A stretch of 64,000 bases of DNA from Branchiostoma lanceolatum (taxonomy: Eukaryota; Chordata; Leptocardii; Amphioxiformes; Branchiostomatidae), in NCBI RefSeq assembly GCF_035083965.1, contig NC_089738.1:11124734-11188733 (forward strand), written 5' to 3'. Under the pieces are notes generated by a model. That model was not told the DNA's origin and made no database searches. It saw only the letters and a program-made list of their open reading frames with translations. The first letter of the stretch is position 1; the number at the start of each line of letters is the position of its first letter. Of this stretch, positions 10,200 through 20,795 are shown in pieces. The translations under genes were made by a program, and so were the position numbers.

Positions 10200-11170
10200 A
10201 TGTATGTCAGGAGCATAACTCAAGAAAGCTTCAATGAATCTTAATGATTTTTGGCAGGTGTGTAGGGGTTGTGCAAAGGAAGGTCAAGTTCAAAAATGGT
10301 TTACCTGGCGTTTTCCAACAGTACTGCAGTAGACTTTGCATTTTTTTGTGTTTGTATGTAGGCAAAAAAAGTGACGGAAACGTTGATGGATCTTCATGAT
10401 TTTTTGCAGGTGTGTAGATGTTGTGGAAACGGAGGTCAAGTTCAAAAATGTTTTCCCTGGCATGTTCCGTCGGTACTGCAGCGGGCTTTATATGTGTGTG
10501 AATTTGTATGTCGCCAGCATAACTCGAGGTGCTGTTGACGGCTGTGCATGATATTCAGTTGGTAGGTAGGAGTGTTAAAGAGGAAGGTCAAGTTCGATAA
10601 TGGGCCTCCTAGCGGATAATTAAGGTACTGCATCTGAGTTTTAAATTTTGTGGTCGAATTTTCTGAAAGTGCCAGGTTCATGATTTTTCACCAATACATA
10701 GGGTCTGGAACAGGGAATAGGTGGTGCAAGTCTGGGCCCCCTAGCGGCTTGTTTGGACCTGCAGTTGGCGTTTTTGTTGAAACCTTTGGATGCTAATAAC
10801 TACAGAAGGGGTTGATGGATCGTCATGATTTTTGGTATGTAAATAGCTTGGGTAATATTTTACATAATCAAATATATATTATGAAAACCAGGAACTAATT
10901 TGCATAATAAATGAAGAAAGTTTATCAATACGCTTAAAGTTTGTGGTCGAATTTTTTGTAGGTACTAAGGTTATGATTTTTTGAGTGGTAGATAGATCTT
11001 GGGGCAGAGAATAAGTGATGCAAGTTTGGGCCCCCTTGCAGCTTGCCTTAAACTGCAGTGGGCCTATTTGTTTGTAACTTTTGAGAAGGATAACTCAAGC
11101 AGGGGTTGATGGATTATTCTTGTATTTGGTATATATGTTACTTAGGTGATGATCAGCATACTGATATGCT
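10200..11170. repeat. Diverged tandem array, unit about 145-150 bp, about seven units
   Basis: A marker block (CATGATTTTTGCAGGTGTG and variants) recurs near 10242, 10395, 10547, 10679, 10824, 10972 and 11115. It is preceded by a block like AACTC.AG...GTTGATGGAT and followed by blocks like GGTCAAGTTC and GGGCCCCCTAGC. Single units related to this family seem to occur in introns near 39950-40140 and 49905-50010. No protein-coding signal. Confidence 0.6.
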
Positions 11171-11259
11171 CACTATGCAGACCATGACCTACTTTACGTA
11201 ATAATTGGCATATATAGGACTTTCGCAGCATAGCGCGCGGCATGTGTTAGTACACACTT

Positions 11260-11311
11260 GGCGTCCAGAATCTAGGTCAACAGCTGGCGTCCTGAATCTA
11301 GGTCAACAGCT
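11260..11311. repeat. 26-bp tandem duplication
   Basis: GGCGTCCAGAATCTAGGTCA... (11260-11285) is repeated at 11286-11311 with one mismatch. Confidence 0.9.
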
Positions 11312-13980
11312 AGCTTACTACTAGTAGCTAGGCAATTGAAAAAACAGGACTAAAATGTATCTGTTATGTTTGGTATGAAGATTTAAAAGTGGATCCTACG
11401 ATTGACGTAACATGGTAATTATGCCAAACAGGACCTAATTTGCATGATTAATGAAATATTTTAAAATGCGCTGAGTTCTATGTTTGTGCCCGTTTATATG
11501 CATTTTAGTCGTATTCTAGTCTTTGTTAAAGCTTATATCAAGGTCTGCATATTGTTCAGTTACCAGGGCTAACCCTTTGTAATAGCTTTAGCCTTTGGTA
11601 GCCCTGGCTGTACTTCTCTACAGCCGAAAAAATAAATAAAAACAAATCACCTTTGAAAACTGTGTCATCCTTCACTGAGAAAGAGAGGCTAGTAAATATC
11701 AATCATAATCGAAATATCAATTATTCAATTGACCGCATTTGAATTATTGCTGAGATTATACAAAGATAATAACACTATGCTCGTAAATGACAGGACTTAT
11801 TATATTCATGTTGGGTATTTCAAAATAGCTGAATCTGATAATTGACATAGCCAAGCCAAGTTACACAATAAGATGCTGATTATGCAACACAGGGTCTAAT
11901 ATTTGATAGAGTTATACTACATGTGTACTTCACTACGTTTCGAAAATCCATCCAGTTTTCTTGGGTATCTTATTACCTGGATGTCTAACCGTCATTGACA
12001 TTCCGTGAGAGGACTTTCAGACCTGTGGCATATCAAGCCACTGAGAAAGAGGGGAACATTGATAGATATTATTTAAGCAAATAAAGACTTGAACTTAATT
12101 ATTGTTTAGAAAAACGGCTTTGTAATGCCATATTGGTAAATGGCGGGAATTCAGTACTTGCATCTGTCGGTACAATTCATATTTTTTGGCGAAGATATGA
12201 GGTCGTGGAACTCTAGTTTATACAGGTAAATGTTCTGTGAAGCCCCCGTGAAACACTCTAGATACAACATGTGAATGATATATGGGGCTGACCAAATAAA
12301 GTAAATAGAACAACACCTCTATACCCAGTTGCACTGGGAATCATCATGAAGTACATCAAAATAGATTGATAAAGATCTATGTATATACACTGAATCGTGC
12401 GGATTAGTCTGCTGCCTGAGGCCATGTTGTTTCGCAAATGAGCAAATATACACTGTATCAAAATTGCAAAAAAAATATTTCAGAAAACGGATACTAGTTA
12501 ATGTTGTTCAAGTCAATTCCAAAGTCAAAGAAGAGGTGAAGGAACAAAAATGAAGAATCTATCCTTCTGTGTTCTGTGTACTTAGTCATTTCTTCAACCT
12601 TCCTGACCACATAGATTTCATTGTGAAGGTAACTTTTTTTGCCAAACTTTTTTTATTCACACGCTCGCATCAGCTTCGGAGGATGTCATCCATATAATCG
12701 AATCAACATGGCCTTATCCAGGTTACATCTAGGTGAAACTAGCATCATTTCATACTATTAGCTTCATTTTCACAGGAGGACTAAAATGTCTCTTATCGTA
12801 TATACATTATTAGAGATTCTTGGTACAACAATCTTACGTCTCACACGCGTATACGTATAAGTTCATTGGTTTATGCTTTGTCACGCCTGAAAAATGCCAG
12901 CGAACGACAGATCACACTAAGTTTCTAGATCGTGGCGTCATTTTGTTAGGGATTGGTCCTATTCATCATACGAACGGCCTACGATCGCAAACTGAAAGTG
13001 TTCTTGGGACGACCGTGCATATGTCGTACAAAATTCAACCAAGGACATTATATAGGACCTTGATTCAACAGACGTTTTTTAAGGAAACGATTGTCTTAGA
13101 TACTTGTCTGTGGTTAGTTCTGTCACAGCCTGCTTGAATAGAAATCATACGGTATCAAAATTGTACCACATCCTGTAATGAATATGACCACGCCTTAGGG
13201 TAAATTTAATGGACGGAGGGCAATCCCATAGCCACATGAATGAAGCAATCAGCTATAACGTGTCTTCCCATTGGTTACACAGACATCCAGGTGTCGTATA
13301 GGGTAGCAATGAGTAAACGTCACACCAAACTGACATCAAGCTATAAGACACTGAGTATTGAAAAATACCATTTCATCATCTCGTTACAGATATTAGAAAG
13401 TGTCACATACCCATAACCTGTGTTAGCCAGTCACAGCGACTGCAGCTAGCTGTACTTAACTATGGCTCTTAATGCTTTTTGCAGCAGCCTCCTGTTCCTG
13501 TTCATGTACATGACGTCCCACTTGTCCAGCTAGCTCGCTTGTCCTTGGAAGCAGTCGCAATCTAAGTCGGCACTACAGCCAACATCACCTGGCGTATGAT
13601 ATCAGTACTGTATGTTGGTAAGAATATACTACAGTGTGATTGGGAGTTTTGCCATCTTTATCTTCAAAATATTAGAGGCGTGGCTCTCCTTTAAACATAG
13701 GATTGATGACTAACAACTTTCCCTCTGGAGGCCTAAAAGCCCCGCATCAGCAGCATGCAAATTTTGTCCCGGAACACAGGTTAAAATGTCTGGTCGGTCT
13801 GACGCCTGAATGCTCGAGTGTGGCCACAGGCGGAGTTTCTAGCCACTAGATTACTTCACGCCTCGCCCATTGTGATATATTGCCATGAAGTTTGATATCT
13901 TCCTCTTTTTTGTTATTACGTGCTTAAGCTTAACCTCAGTAAGTTGAGGACTCTTAGCACGGAACGAAAGACGTACACAG
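11312..13980. other. Non-coding intergenic DNA with a partial MITE copy
   Basis: No supported gene. A partial inverted copy of the 2926-3279 element lies near 12650-12715. The 105-codon open frame at 12820-13137 lacks a recognisable domain, signal peptide or splice partner. Confidence 0.5.
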
Positions 13981-13984
13981 GACT

Positions 13985-14230
13985 GTAAGGTCTGGATCCA
14001 CTCACACCGGGACGGACCCCTACTCTCTTCGATAAGGACCTCAATTTAACGTCCTATCAGAGGGACGTCCCTGGCTAACCGAAGCTAGGTACTCATTTTC
14101 AAGTGAGGAAGGTCGTGTAAAGTGCCTTTCCCAAGGGCACAAGATCGGTGACATGATAGGATTCGAACCCGGGATCACTTGGTTCTGAGACGAACACTCT
14201 GCCGTTAGGCCACAAAGCCTCACACGATAT
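13985..14230 (-). mobile_element. tRNA-derived SINE (family B, antisense copy)
   Basis: Read on the minus strand from about 14230, the head contains TGGCCTAACGGCAGAGTG (box A) and GGGTTCGAATCC (box B). The body contains TTGGGAAAGGCACTTTACAC and the tail TAGGGGTCCGTCCCGGTGTG. Related body or tail fragments occur near 38460-38610, 50264-50440 and 54510-54615. The pseudo-tRNA head is not a complete tRNA. Confidence 0.75.
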
Positions 14231-14545
14231 AGGTACAACCACGGATCATATATTATAAGCTTGATTTCACTACCATTAGAATGTTGGTGTGACGTTCTTC
14301 CCATTGTACATTTTGTACCAATTTTGGAGCCCGACAGTCAAATCTCATTGCTTCACTCCTGCCGGTCTCAGCTGCAGGTCCCCTTCCTATCCGATTTATC
14401 AATATTCTATGTTTTCTGTCATTGAAATCTGGCTGTTTCAGACATGTGGCATGTTGGTACTTCTGTTGGCTGTAAAATATCATACAGTAAGAAGATAATT
14501 ACCCCTGTGAAGGAGGTTACCTCTGCCGAGGGTATTGTTTTCAGC

Positions 14546-14546
<1 letters not shown>

Positions 14547-14586
<40 letters not shown>

Positions 14587-14760
14587 CCTTCTCTCTCTCT
14601 CTCTCTCTCTCTCTCACTCACTCTCTCTCTTTCTCTCTCTCTCTCTGTCCCTTCTCTCCCCCTTCTCTCTCTCTCTCTCTCTCACTCACTCTCTCACTCA
14701 CTCACTCACTCACTCTCTTTCTCTCTCTCTCTCTCTCTCTCTGTGTCCCTCTCCCTCTCT
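14547..14760. repeat. TC-rich microsatellite with CTCA runs
   Basis: A long (TC)n tract is interrupted by (CTCA)n and CCCTTCTC blocks. It creates long artificial Ser/Leu open frames. Confidence 0.98.
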
Positions 14761-16084
14761 TTTTACATTCTTCCAGTTACGGACCTCCAAGCCTGCTGCA
14801 ACTAACATTCTTCTTCCTCAATGTACGTGTGCACTACTTGCTTGGTTAAAAGTGTACATGTAATTGGAGAATATCAATAACGACTACTTCTCCATTAATG
14901 TTACTTTTCTGTTGACTTCCGTCGAGACAGCAGCAAAACTTAACATTTATATTTTCATTATCTTAAGCAGCTAATTTCACTCCTTCTAATATGTTACACT
15001 TACAGTATACTGCATCACAATTAAGAACAATTGATATCTCCATTGATCAGCAACCAATTTGAACAATTCATATTGAATTGCGATTCAAATTCAGCATTAA
15101 ATCAAACAATCTGTAATCATTACAGTGTTCAGCATCAACATTCAACAATTGATAGTCGTTAAATTTTAGCGTTGAATTGGACAATAAACACGTATTCTTT
15201 TATATATAACGTTATAGTAGTATTTTCATGATGTTCAGCTACAACCAAAATTAATGAAACAATCGATATGTCATGATATGCTAAGCATCAAAATTAACTG
15301 ATGCGTATTTTTCATGATGTTTCTCATCACATTGAACAATGTATGATTCTTTGATGTTCAGAATAGAAATTCACCGACTGACATTTTCTGCATGTCAAGC
15401 AAGAATTCACTGTCTAGCATCAAACCTCAACAATTTGTGTCTTTTTGCCAAAAAATTGACAATTCTCACGTTATGTTGTTTAACACCAGAATTGAGCAGT
15501 TACATTCTCAACATGTTTGAAAACAGCAAAATTGAACCTTTCATGCATCACTTTTAGTACATAGTACATATACTTTTGTCCAAGTATCTTGTAGTTATGC
15601 AGACATATAGTTTTACTTTAGCAGAATGAATAAAAACATGAAATGTGTTTTTTTGTTGGTTAGATGCCAGCTTGATCTTGGCCAAAAGAAGAACATCAAT
15701 TTAGCCCACAAGCATTTGAAGTCTGCTTGTTTGCTGTGAGTATTATGTTCTTTTGTCACATAATTGTTTGTAGATAGCCACTGCCCCTAGAAAAGATTAG
15801 CCAATTTGAGTTATGAGATCAAACACACAAAATACATCATCAATAGACGTGCTGCAAATACAAAACTCTCATAAATAGAACAAATTTGTGACGTTGAACA
15901 GAAAAAATAATAAATTGTGAATTTCGGGAGTGTTTTCAATACTAAGTATGTTGCATTCCTCCATGGGCAGGCTTTTTTGCTTTTTTTATTTTTTTGCATA
16001 TAATGTGTCATTTCCTGTTTACCAAGAATTACACATCAGTTCTGGTTGTAAGGACTGGCCGACACTCAGAAAGAGGGTACAAGA
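14761..16084. other. Intergenic DNA, including a downstream flank shared with the third LRR gene
   Basis: No gene is seen. The stretch 15300-15450 matches 24690-24870 in ordered blocks (TATTTTTCATGAT, AATGTATGATTC, TGTCTAGCATCAAAC, AATTTGTGTCTTTTTGC). The 3' flanks of LRR genes 1 and 3 were therefore duplicated with the genes. Confidence 0.6.
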
Positions 16085-16085
16085 A

Positions 16086-16885
16086 ACTAGTTATGGAGGC
16101 TAATGTTTTCGTGGTGTGTTACGGGTCCCCTCTCCTGGGCATGGGATCTCCCATGGGCAGTAGGTGCTAGGCAGTGTAGAGAGGGACGCACGCTGGGTGT
16201 GTTACGGGTTCCGTCCCAAAGGATCTCCCATGGCCAGTAGGTGTTTGGTAGTGTGACAAGGGGAAGGAGGCACGCCGGGGTGTGTTACGAGTCCCCTTGC
16301 CTTGTATCTCCCATGGCCAGTAGGTGTTCGGTAGTATGAGGGGGATGGGCGCACGCCGCAGTGTGTTACAAGCTCCACCCCCAGGGATCTTCCATGCCCA
16401 GTAGGTGTTACTGTTAGGTAGCGTGGAGAGGGACGCACGACGTGGTGTGTTATGGGTCCCCTCCCCTGGGATCTCCCATGGAAAGTAGGTGTTTGGTAGT
16501 GTGACAAGGGGAAGGGACGCACGCCGTGGTGTGCTATGGGTCCCCTCCCCTGGGATCTCCCATGGAAAGTAGGTGTTTGGTAGTGTGACAAGGGGAAGGG
16601 ACGCACGCCGTGGTGTGCTATGGGTCCCCTCCCCTGGGATCTCCCATGGAAAGTAGGTGTTTGGTAGTGTGACAAGGGGAAGGGACGCACGCCGTGGTGT
16701 GCTATGGGTCCCCTCCCCTGGGATCTCCCATGGAAAGTAGGTGTTTGGTACTGTGACAAGGGGAAGGTACGCACGCCGTGGTGTGCTATGGGTCCCCTCC
16801 CCTGGGATCTCCCATGGAAAGTAGGTGTTCGGTAGTGTGACAAGGGGAAGGGACGCACGCCGTGGTGTGTTATACTTTCCATTCC
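16086..16885 (-). repeat. 84-bp minisatellite encoding the 28-residue C-terminal repeats of LRR gene 1
   Basis: The block GTGCTATGGG recurs exactly 84 bp apart (16531, 16615, 16699). Central units are almost identical; units towards 16086 are diverged, and the last lies beyond the gene's stop codon. Because 84 is a multiple of 3, two minus-strand frames remain open across the array. Confidence 0.95.
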
Positions 16886-19157
16886 CTGGGTTCTTCAATG
16901 GGCAGTTGGTGTTTGAGGATATTGCAAGATTACCAAGAACTCTAGGGACCGCCTGACCAGAAAAGGCTAGTCTTCTGTCTTTGAAATCTTTTACATTTCT
17001 GTAGACAAGGCCACATTGAGCTCTGACCTGTCTATGCACGCCATATGTGCACTCATATGTGGCAATGCGTTGGCCAGATCTAGACTGGTGTCTTCTGGAA
17101 ACGCAATTTCCCAGATGAACCAGTTGTTGATTCTGTCTATTAGTGTATGTGACAACAGGAGAAAGCTCTGCAGTAGCAGCATAAAAAGGCAAGGATCCAC
17201 TGTCAATGTCTGGGATTTCACTGTAGATATGTGGGAGGGCAGGTAGAAGCCGTTGTGCAGCAGCTACGTGATCAGGGATCTTGCTGTAGGTTGGCTCGAT
17301 AGAATGAAGAACAGCGGGTAGTGAAGTACAGGAGGCGGTGTCCTCCGACACTGTCCTGTGGGCACATGAAGGGAGGGAAGCGGACCTGAACAATCCAGGG
17401 AATGCAACGCCAGGAGGAAGCGTCCATATGTGTGCATCGTTGTTGGCCCTCAAATCTGCTTCTAGATCTGACTTCGCTGACCACATTCTCCACACGAACA
17501 CAAGGGCCAATAGAAGCAAAGCCGTGGCAGCTGGGAGAACAGGAATAAGAACACCATTTGAAGTTGGTGGTGCATGGCGGCGTTCAGGTTTGGTGCTGAC
17601 CGTCATTGAAGACTGGTCTCTCCATTCCGAAATCGAGGCCAACTTATATCTAGTATGCAAAGGCGAGGGTGCCATGGTTCTGTTAACTTGGTCATCATCA
17701 TTTCTGTGTGTGGTCATGATTGTTGTAGGAGGCTGTGCTGGCACATAAGAGCTGTTGAAGAACAACTTTCTGTAGCCAGTTTTGTTGATCACAAAACAGG
17801 CAATGCTCTTGGCACTCTCATGGGCGGCAATTGTATTGGAAGTGTGCTTTTGGATTTCGCTGCTGGGTGTGTGTGTGTTTTGTCTTGGGACATTGAAGAC
17901 CATGGCAACAGCCCTCGGGATCTTTGTCGCATTTGTTGTGCTCATGGAAAATAATCGAAATCTCGCATGACTTCTCCAGACCACTGAAATGCCCACATCT
18001 TGCTCCCAAACCTGTCTACACTGCTCGGACGTGTCAGGGCCCCGTTTGTCTGCATAGCTATCAGTGACAATGATGACAACGGGTGGCTGAACTGAGATCT
18101 TATTAATACTGTAACTATCCCAACCAGAAGGACATGAGGTCTCAACAATTTCTTCTTGCAAGGCATTGGATGCAACAATTGATGGATCAAAGATCCACCC
18201 GACTTCAAGCTCATGAGTTGTCTGATCGTACTTGATACAGTAACGGAGTTTGGGCACCTGAACAAGCATGGCAAAGCTGCTTGTATCGTCATCAGTGTTG
18301 ATAGAGCCCAGGCTCCACATCATCGGATATGACATCGCATCGTGAACAGACACCAACATGTTACCACCGATGTGAAGTATTGTCAGATTCGCTTGTCCCC
18401 TCAATACCTCCCCGTCGAGACACGACAGGTCATTACCGCTCAAATCTAGCCTGTACACTTGCACATATTGGAATGCCCTTGGCGAGATTTTCTGAATGTC
18501 GTTTGATCCCAAGTACAAGTACAACAACCTGGTCAGCCCCATCAACCAAGTGTGGTCGACAACCTTCAACAGGTTGTTCCCTAAGTCCAACAAACGTAGG
18601 CGGACTAGGTGCGCAAAGCTCCCTGGATCTATCTGCTGGATTTTGTTGTTGGATAAGGTCAGATGTCGAAGATTCGAATTCTCTAAGCCGGAGAACCAGC
18701 CCTGCTTGACATGTGTCAATTTGTTGAAAACTATGACCAGCCTGACGAGATTAGTAAAGCCATTCAGGGTGCCGTTTTCTATGTCACTGATGAAATCATC
18801 AACCAGGGCCAAAGTTTTGACCACAGAATGATTAAGGGATGCGAGTTTCTCTGCTGAGAGAACACCGAATCCATACCCTCTTATTGCCAGATGTGTTGAA
18901 TTTGAAACCTTGGCGAGAAATGAAGGACTACCTTTGGCGAAATTCCCATCGAAGCCCGGGCATAAGACACATGTGCCCGGCTTTATATCGAACAAATTGT
19001 CAGACACGCCTTTGAAGGACACACACGCCTTCCAGACAACTGGCCTACAATAAGCAGTAGGGCCACGTGAAGCTCCAGACCTACCTGACGCTTTCCCTGC
19101 CAGGAGCAGGAAAAATACCAGCACTGCATATTTCCTCTGATAACTTGCTGAGTACAT
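16167..19157 (-). CDS. LRR transmembrane receptor, copy 1, with 28-residue cytoplasmic repeats (996 aa)
   Basis: A single open exon. The ATG at 19157 is chosen because a signal peptide (MYSASYQRKYAVLVFFLLLA) starts there and the same start occurs in all three paralogues; upstream in-frame sequence is not shared. Order: signal peptide 1-24; Cys-containing N-terminal cap; about six LRRs (100-260; e.g. LRHLTLSNNKIQQIDPGSF); a Cys- and sequon-containing ectodomain to about 530; transmembrane helix about 535-558 (VLIPVLPAATALLLLALVFV); a tail with TYSKIP (about 622) and IYSEIP (about 645); then from about 760 repeats of TPRRASLPLVTLPNTYFPWE plus IPGEGTHS. The last unit slips into the alternative frame (PLSHYQTPTGHGRS) before the stop. 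A cell-surface recognition receptor is likely; the ligand is unknown. YSxIP tails are, from memory, typical of amphioxus receptors and may bind SH2 proteins. Confidence 0.85.
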   Translation of the reverse strand: MYSASYQRKYAVLVFFLLLAGKASGRSGASRGPTAYCRPVVWKACVSFKGVSDNLFDIKPGTCVLCPGFDGNFAKGSPSFLAKVSNSTHLAIRGYGFGVLSAEKLASLNHSVVKTLALVDDFISDIENGTLNGFTNLVRLVIVFNKLTHVKQGWFSGLENSNLRHLTLSNNKIQQIDPGSFAHLVRLRLLDLGNNLLKVVDHTWLMGLTRLLYLYLGSNDIQKISPRAFQYVQVYRLDLSGNDLSCLDGEVLRGQANLTILHIGGNMLVSVHDAMSYPMMWSLGSINTDDDTSSFAMLVQVPKLRYCIKYDQTTHELEVGWIFDPSIVASNALQEEIVETSCPSGWDSYSINKISVQPPVVIIVTDSYADKRGPDTSEQCRQVWEQDVGISVVWRSHARFRLFSMSTTNATKIPRAVAMVFNVPRQNTHTPSSEIQKHTSNTIAAHESAKSIACFVINKTGYRKLFFNSSYVPAQPPTTIMTTHRNDDDQVNRTMAPSPLHTRYKLASISEWRDQSSMTVSTKPERRHAPPTSNGVLIPVLPAATALLLLALVFVWRMWSAKSDLEADLRANNDAHIWTLPPGVAFPGLFRSASLPSCAHRTVSEDTASCTSLPAVLHSIEPTYSKIPDHVAAAQRLLPALPHIYSEIPDIDSGSLPFYAATAELSPVVTYTNRQNQQLVHLGNCVSRRHQSRSGQRIATYECTYGVHRQVRAQCGLVYRNVKDFKDRRLAFSGQAVPRVLGNLAISSNTNCPLKNPGNGKYNTPRRASLPLVTLPNTYFPWEIPGEGTHSTPRRAYLPLVTVPNTYFPWEIPGEGTHSTPRRASLPLVTLPNTYFPWEIPGEGTHSTPRRASLPLVTLPNTYFPWEIPGEGTHSTPRRASLPLVTLPNTYFPWEIPGEGTHNTPRRASLSTLPNSNTYWAWKIPGGGACNTLRRAPIPLILPNTYWPWEIQGKGTRNTPRRASFPLSHYQTPTGHGRSFGTEPVTHPACVPLYTA

Positions 19158-19379
19158 CCTGTCAGTCCTTTCAAAACCAACCTGTAGATGTCTGGGCTGC
19201 TGGAAAGACACTAACCTGGGTTCGTATGTTTGGTGAGTGTTCTGTGGCGATGTCAAAAAGCTGCAGCCCTGGATCTGCCCACTTGCTTTCTCCGTATCCA
19301 CCCTGGACAAGCTCGGCACCGCCAACTGCACAGTGCTACTAGGCTTTCCAACCTTGTGTGCCAGACATATCACGCATTT

Positions 19380-20795
19380 ATTGCGTTAACTATTGGATGA
19401 AAAGCACCAAGACGTATTCGGAATGATTATTCAAAAAGGGCCTTGAAGGATTTGAGACTAATTTTGCGAAAAGGCTAATGTCGCCTGTCACTTTGAATAG
19501 TTATGTTAGATTCGTTTACTATCGGATGAAAAGCACGAAGACATATTCGAAATGATTATTCGAAAGGGGCCTTGAAGGACTTGAGACCAATTTTGAAAAA
19601 TAGCTAATGAATAATTATGTAATATGCGTCAACTATTGGATGAAAAGCACCAAGACGTTTTGGGAATGATTGTTCAAAAAGGGCCTTGAAGGATTTGAGA
19701 CTAATTTTGCGAAGTAGCTAATGAATAGTTGTGTAATATGCGTTTACTATTGGATGAAAAGCATCAAGAAGTATTCGGAATGATTACTTAAAGAGGGCCT
19801 TGAAGGATTTTAGACTAATTTTGCAAAATAACTAATGAAAAGTTATGTAATATGCGTCAACTATTGGATGAAAAGCACCAAGACGTTTTGGGAATGACTA
19901 TTCAAAAAGGGCCTTGAAGGATTTGAGACCAATTTTGCGAAAAGCCTAATGAATAGTAATGTAATATGCGTTTACTATTGGATGAAAAGCACCAAGACGT
20001 TTTGGGAATGATTATTCAAAAAGGGCCTTGAAGGAATTGAGACTAATTTTGCGTCGTGGCTAATGAATAGTTATGTAATATGCGTCAACTATTGGATGAA
20101 AAGCACCAAGACGTTTTGGAAATAATTATTCAAAAAGGGCCTTCAAGGATTGGAGACTAATTTTGCGAAAAGCCTAATGAATAGTAATGTAATATGCGTT
20201 TACTATTGGATGAAAAGCACCAAGACGTTTTGGGAATGATTATTCAAAAAGGGCCTTGAAGGAATTGAGACTAATTTTGCGTCGTGGCTAATGAATAGTT
20301 ATGTAATATGCGTCAACTATTGGATGAAAAGCACCAAGACGTTTTGGAAATAATTATTCAAAAAGGGCCTTCAAGGATTGGAGACTAATTTTGCGAAAAG
20401 CCTAATGAATAGTAATGTAATATGCGTTTACTATTGGATGAAAAGCACCAAGACGTTTTGGAAATAATTATTCAAAAAGGGCCTTCAAGGATTGGAGACT
20501 AATTTTGCGAAAAGCCTAATGAATAGTTATGTAATATGCGTCAACTATTGGATGAAAAGCACCAAGACGTTTTGGGAATAATTATTCAAAAAGGGCCTTC
20601 AAGGATTGGAGACTAATTTTGCAAAATAGCTAATGAATAGTTATGTAATATGCGTCAACTATTGGCTGAAAAGCACGAAGATGTATTCGGAATGATTATT
20701 CAAAAATGGCCTTAAAGAAATTGAGACTAATTTTGCAAAATGGCTAATGAATAGTTATGTTATATGCGTCAACTATTGGTTGAAAAGCACCAAGA
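19380..20795. repeat. 114-bp satellite array, about 12 units
   Basis: The block ACTATTGGATGAAAAGCACC recurs every 114 bp (19632, 19746, 19860, 19974 and so on). Neighbouring units alternate GCGTTTACTATTGG and GCGTCAACTATTGG, and 228-bp pairs around 19974-20430 are nearly identical, so a two-unit higher-order repeat is amplifying. The array runs from upstream of LRR gene 1 into the 3' end of LRR gene 2. Confidence 0.95.

Noticed and set aside
12820..13137. 105-codon ORF MVQQSYVSHAYTYKF...
   Set aside because: No domain, signal peptide, splice partner or codon pattern distinguishes it from chance in AT-rich DNA.
14150..14230. A functional tRNA gene on the minus strand
   Set aside because: Boxes A and B are present, but the acceptor stem does not pair and a SINE body follows directly, so it is a SINE head.
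14444..14863. Open frames of 104 and 139 codons rich in Ser and Leu
   Set aside because: They are translations of the (TC)n/(CTCA)n microsatellite and have no other support.
16202..16882. 226-codon second-frame ORF across the 84-bp repeats as a separate gene
   Set aside because: It is the alternative frame of LRR gene 1's coding repeat, has no signal or promoter of its own, and stays open only because of the unit length.
17210..17300. A canonical ITAM in the LRR tails (YSKI...YSEI)
   Set aside because: The spacing between the two YxxI motifs is 17 residues, longer than the usual 6-12, and the -2 positions do not fit ITIM/ITSM. They are described only as YSxIP motifs.
17338..17748. Plus-strand open frames inside the LRR genes (also near 18329, 21476, 22491, 26114)
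   Set aside because: They are antisense shadows repeated in all three paralogues because the receptor coding sequence is conserved.
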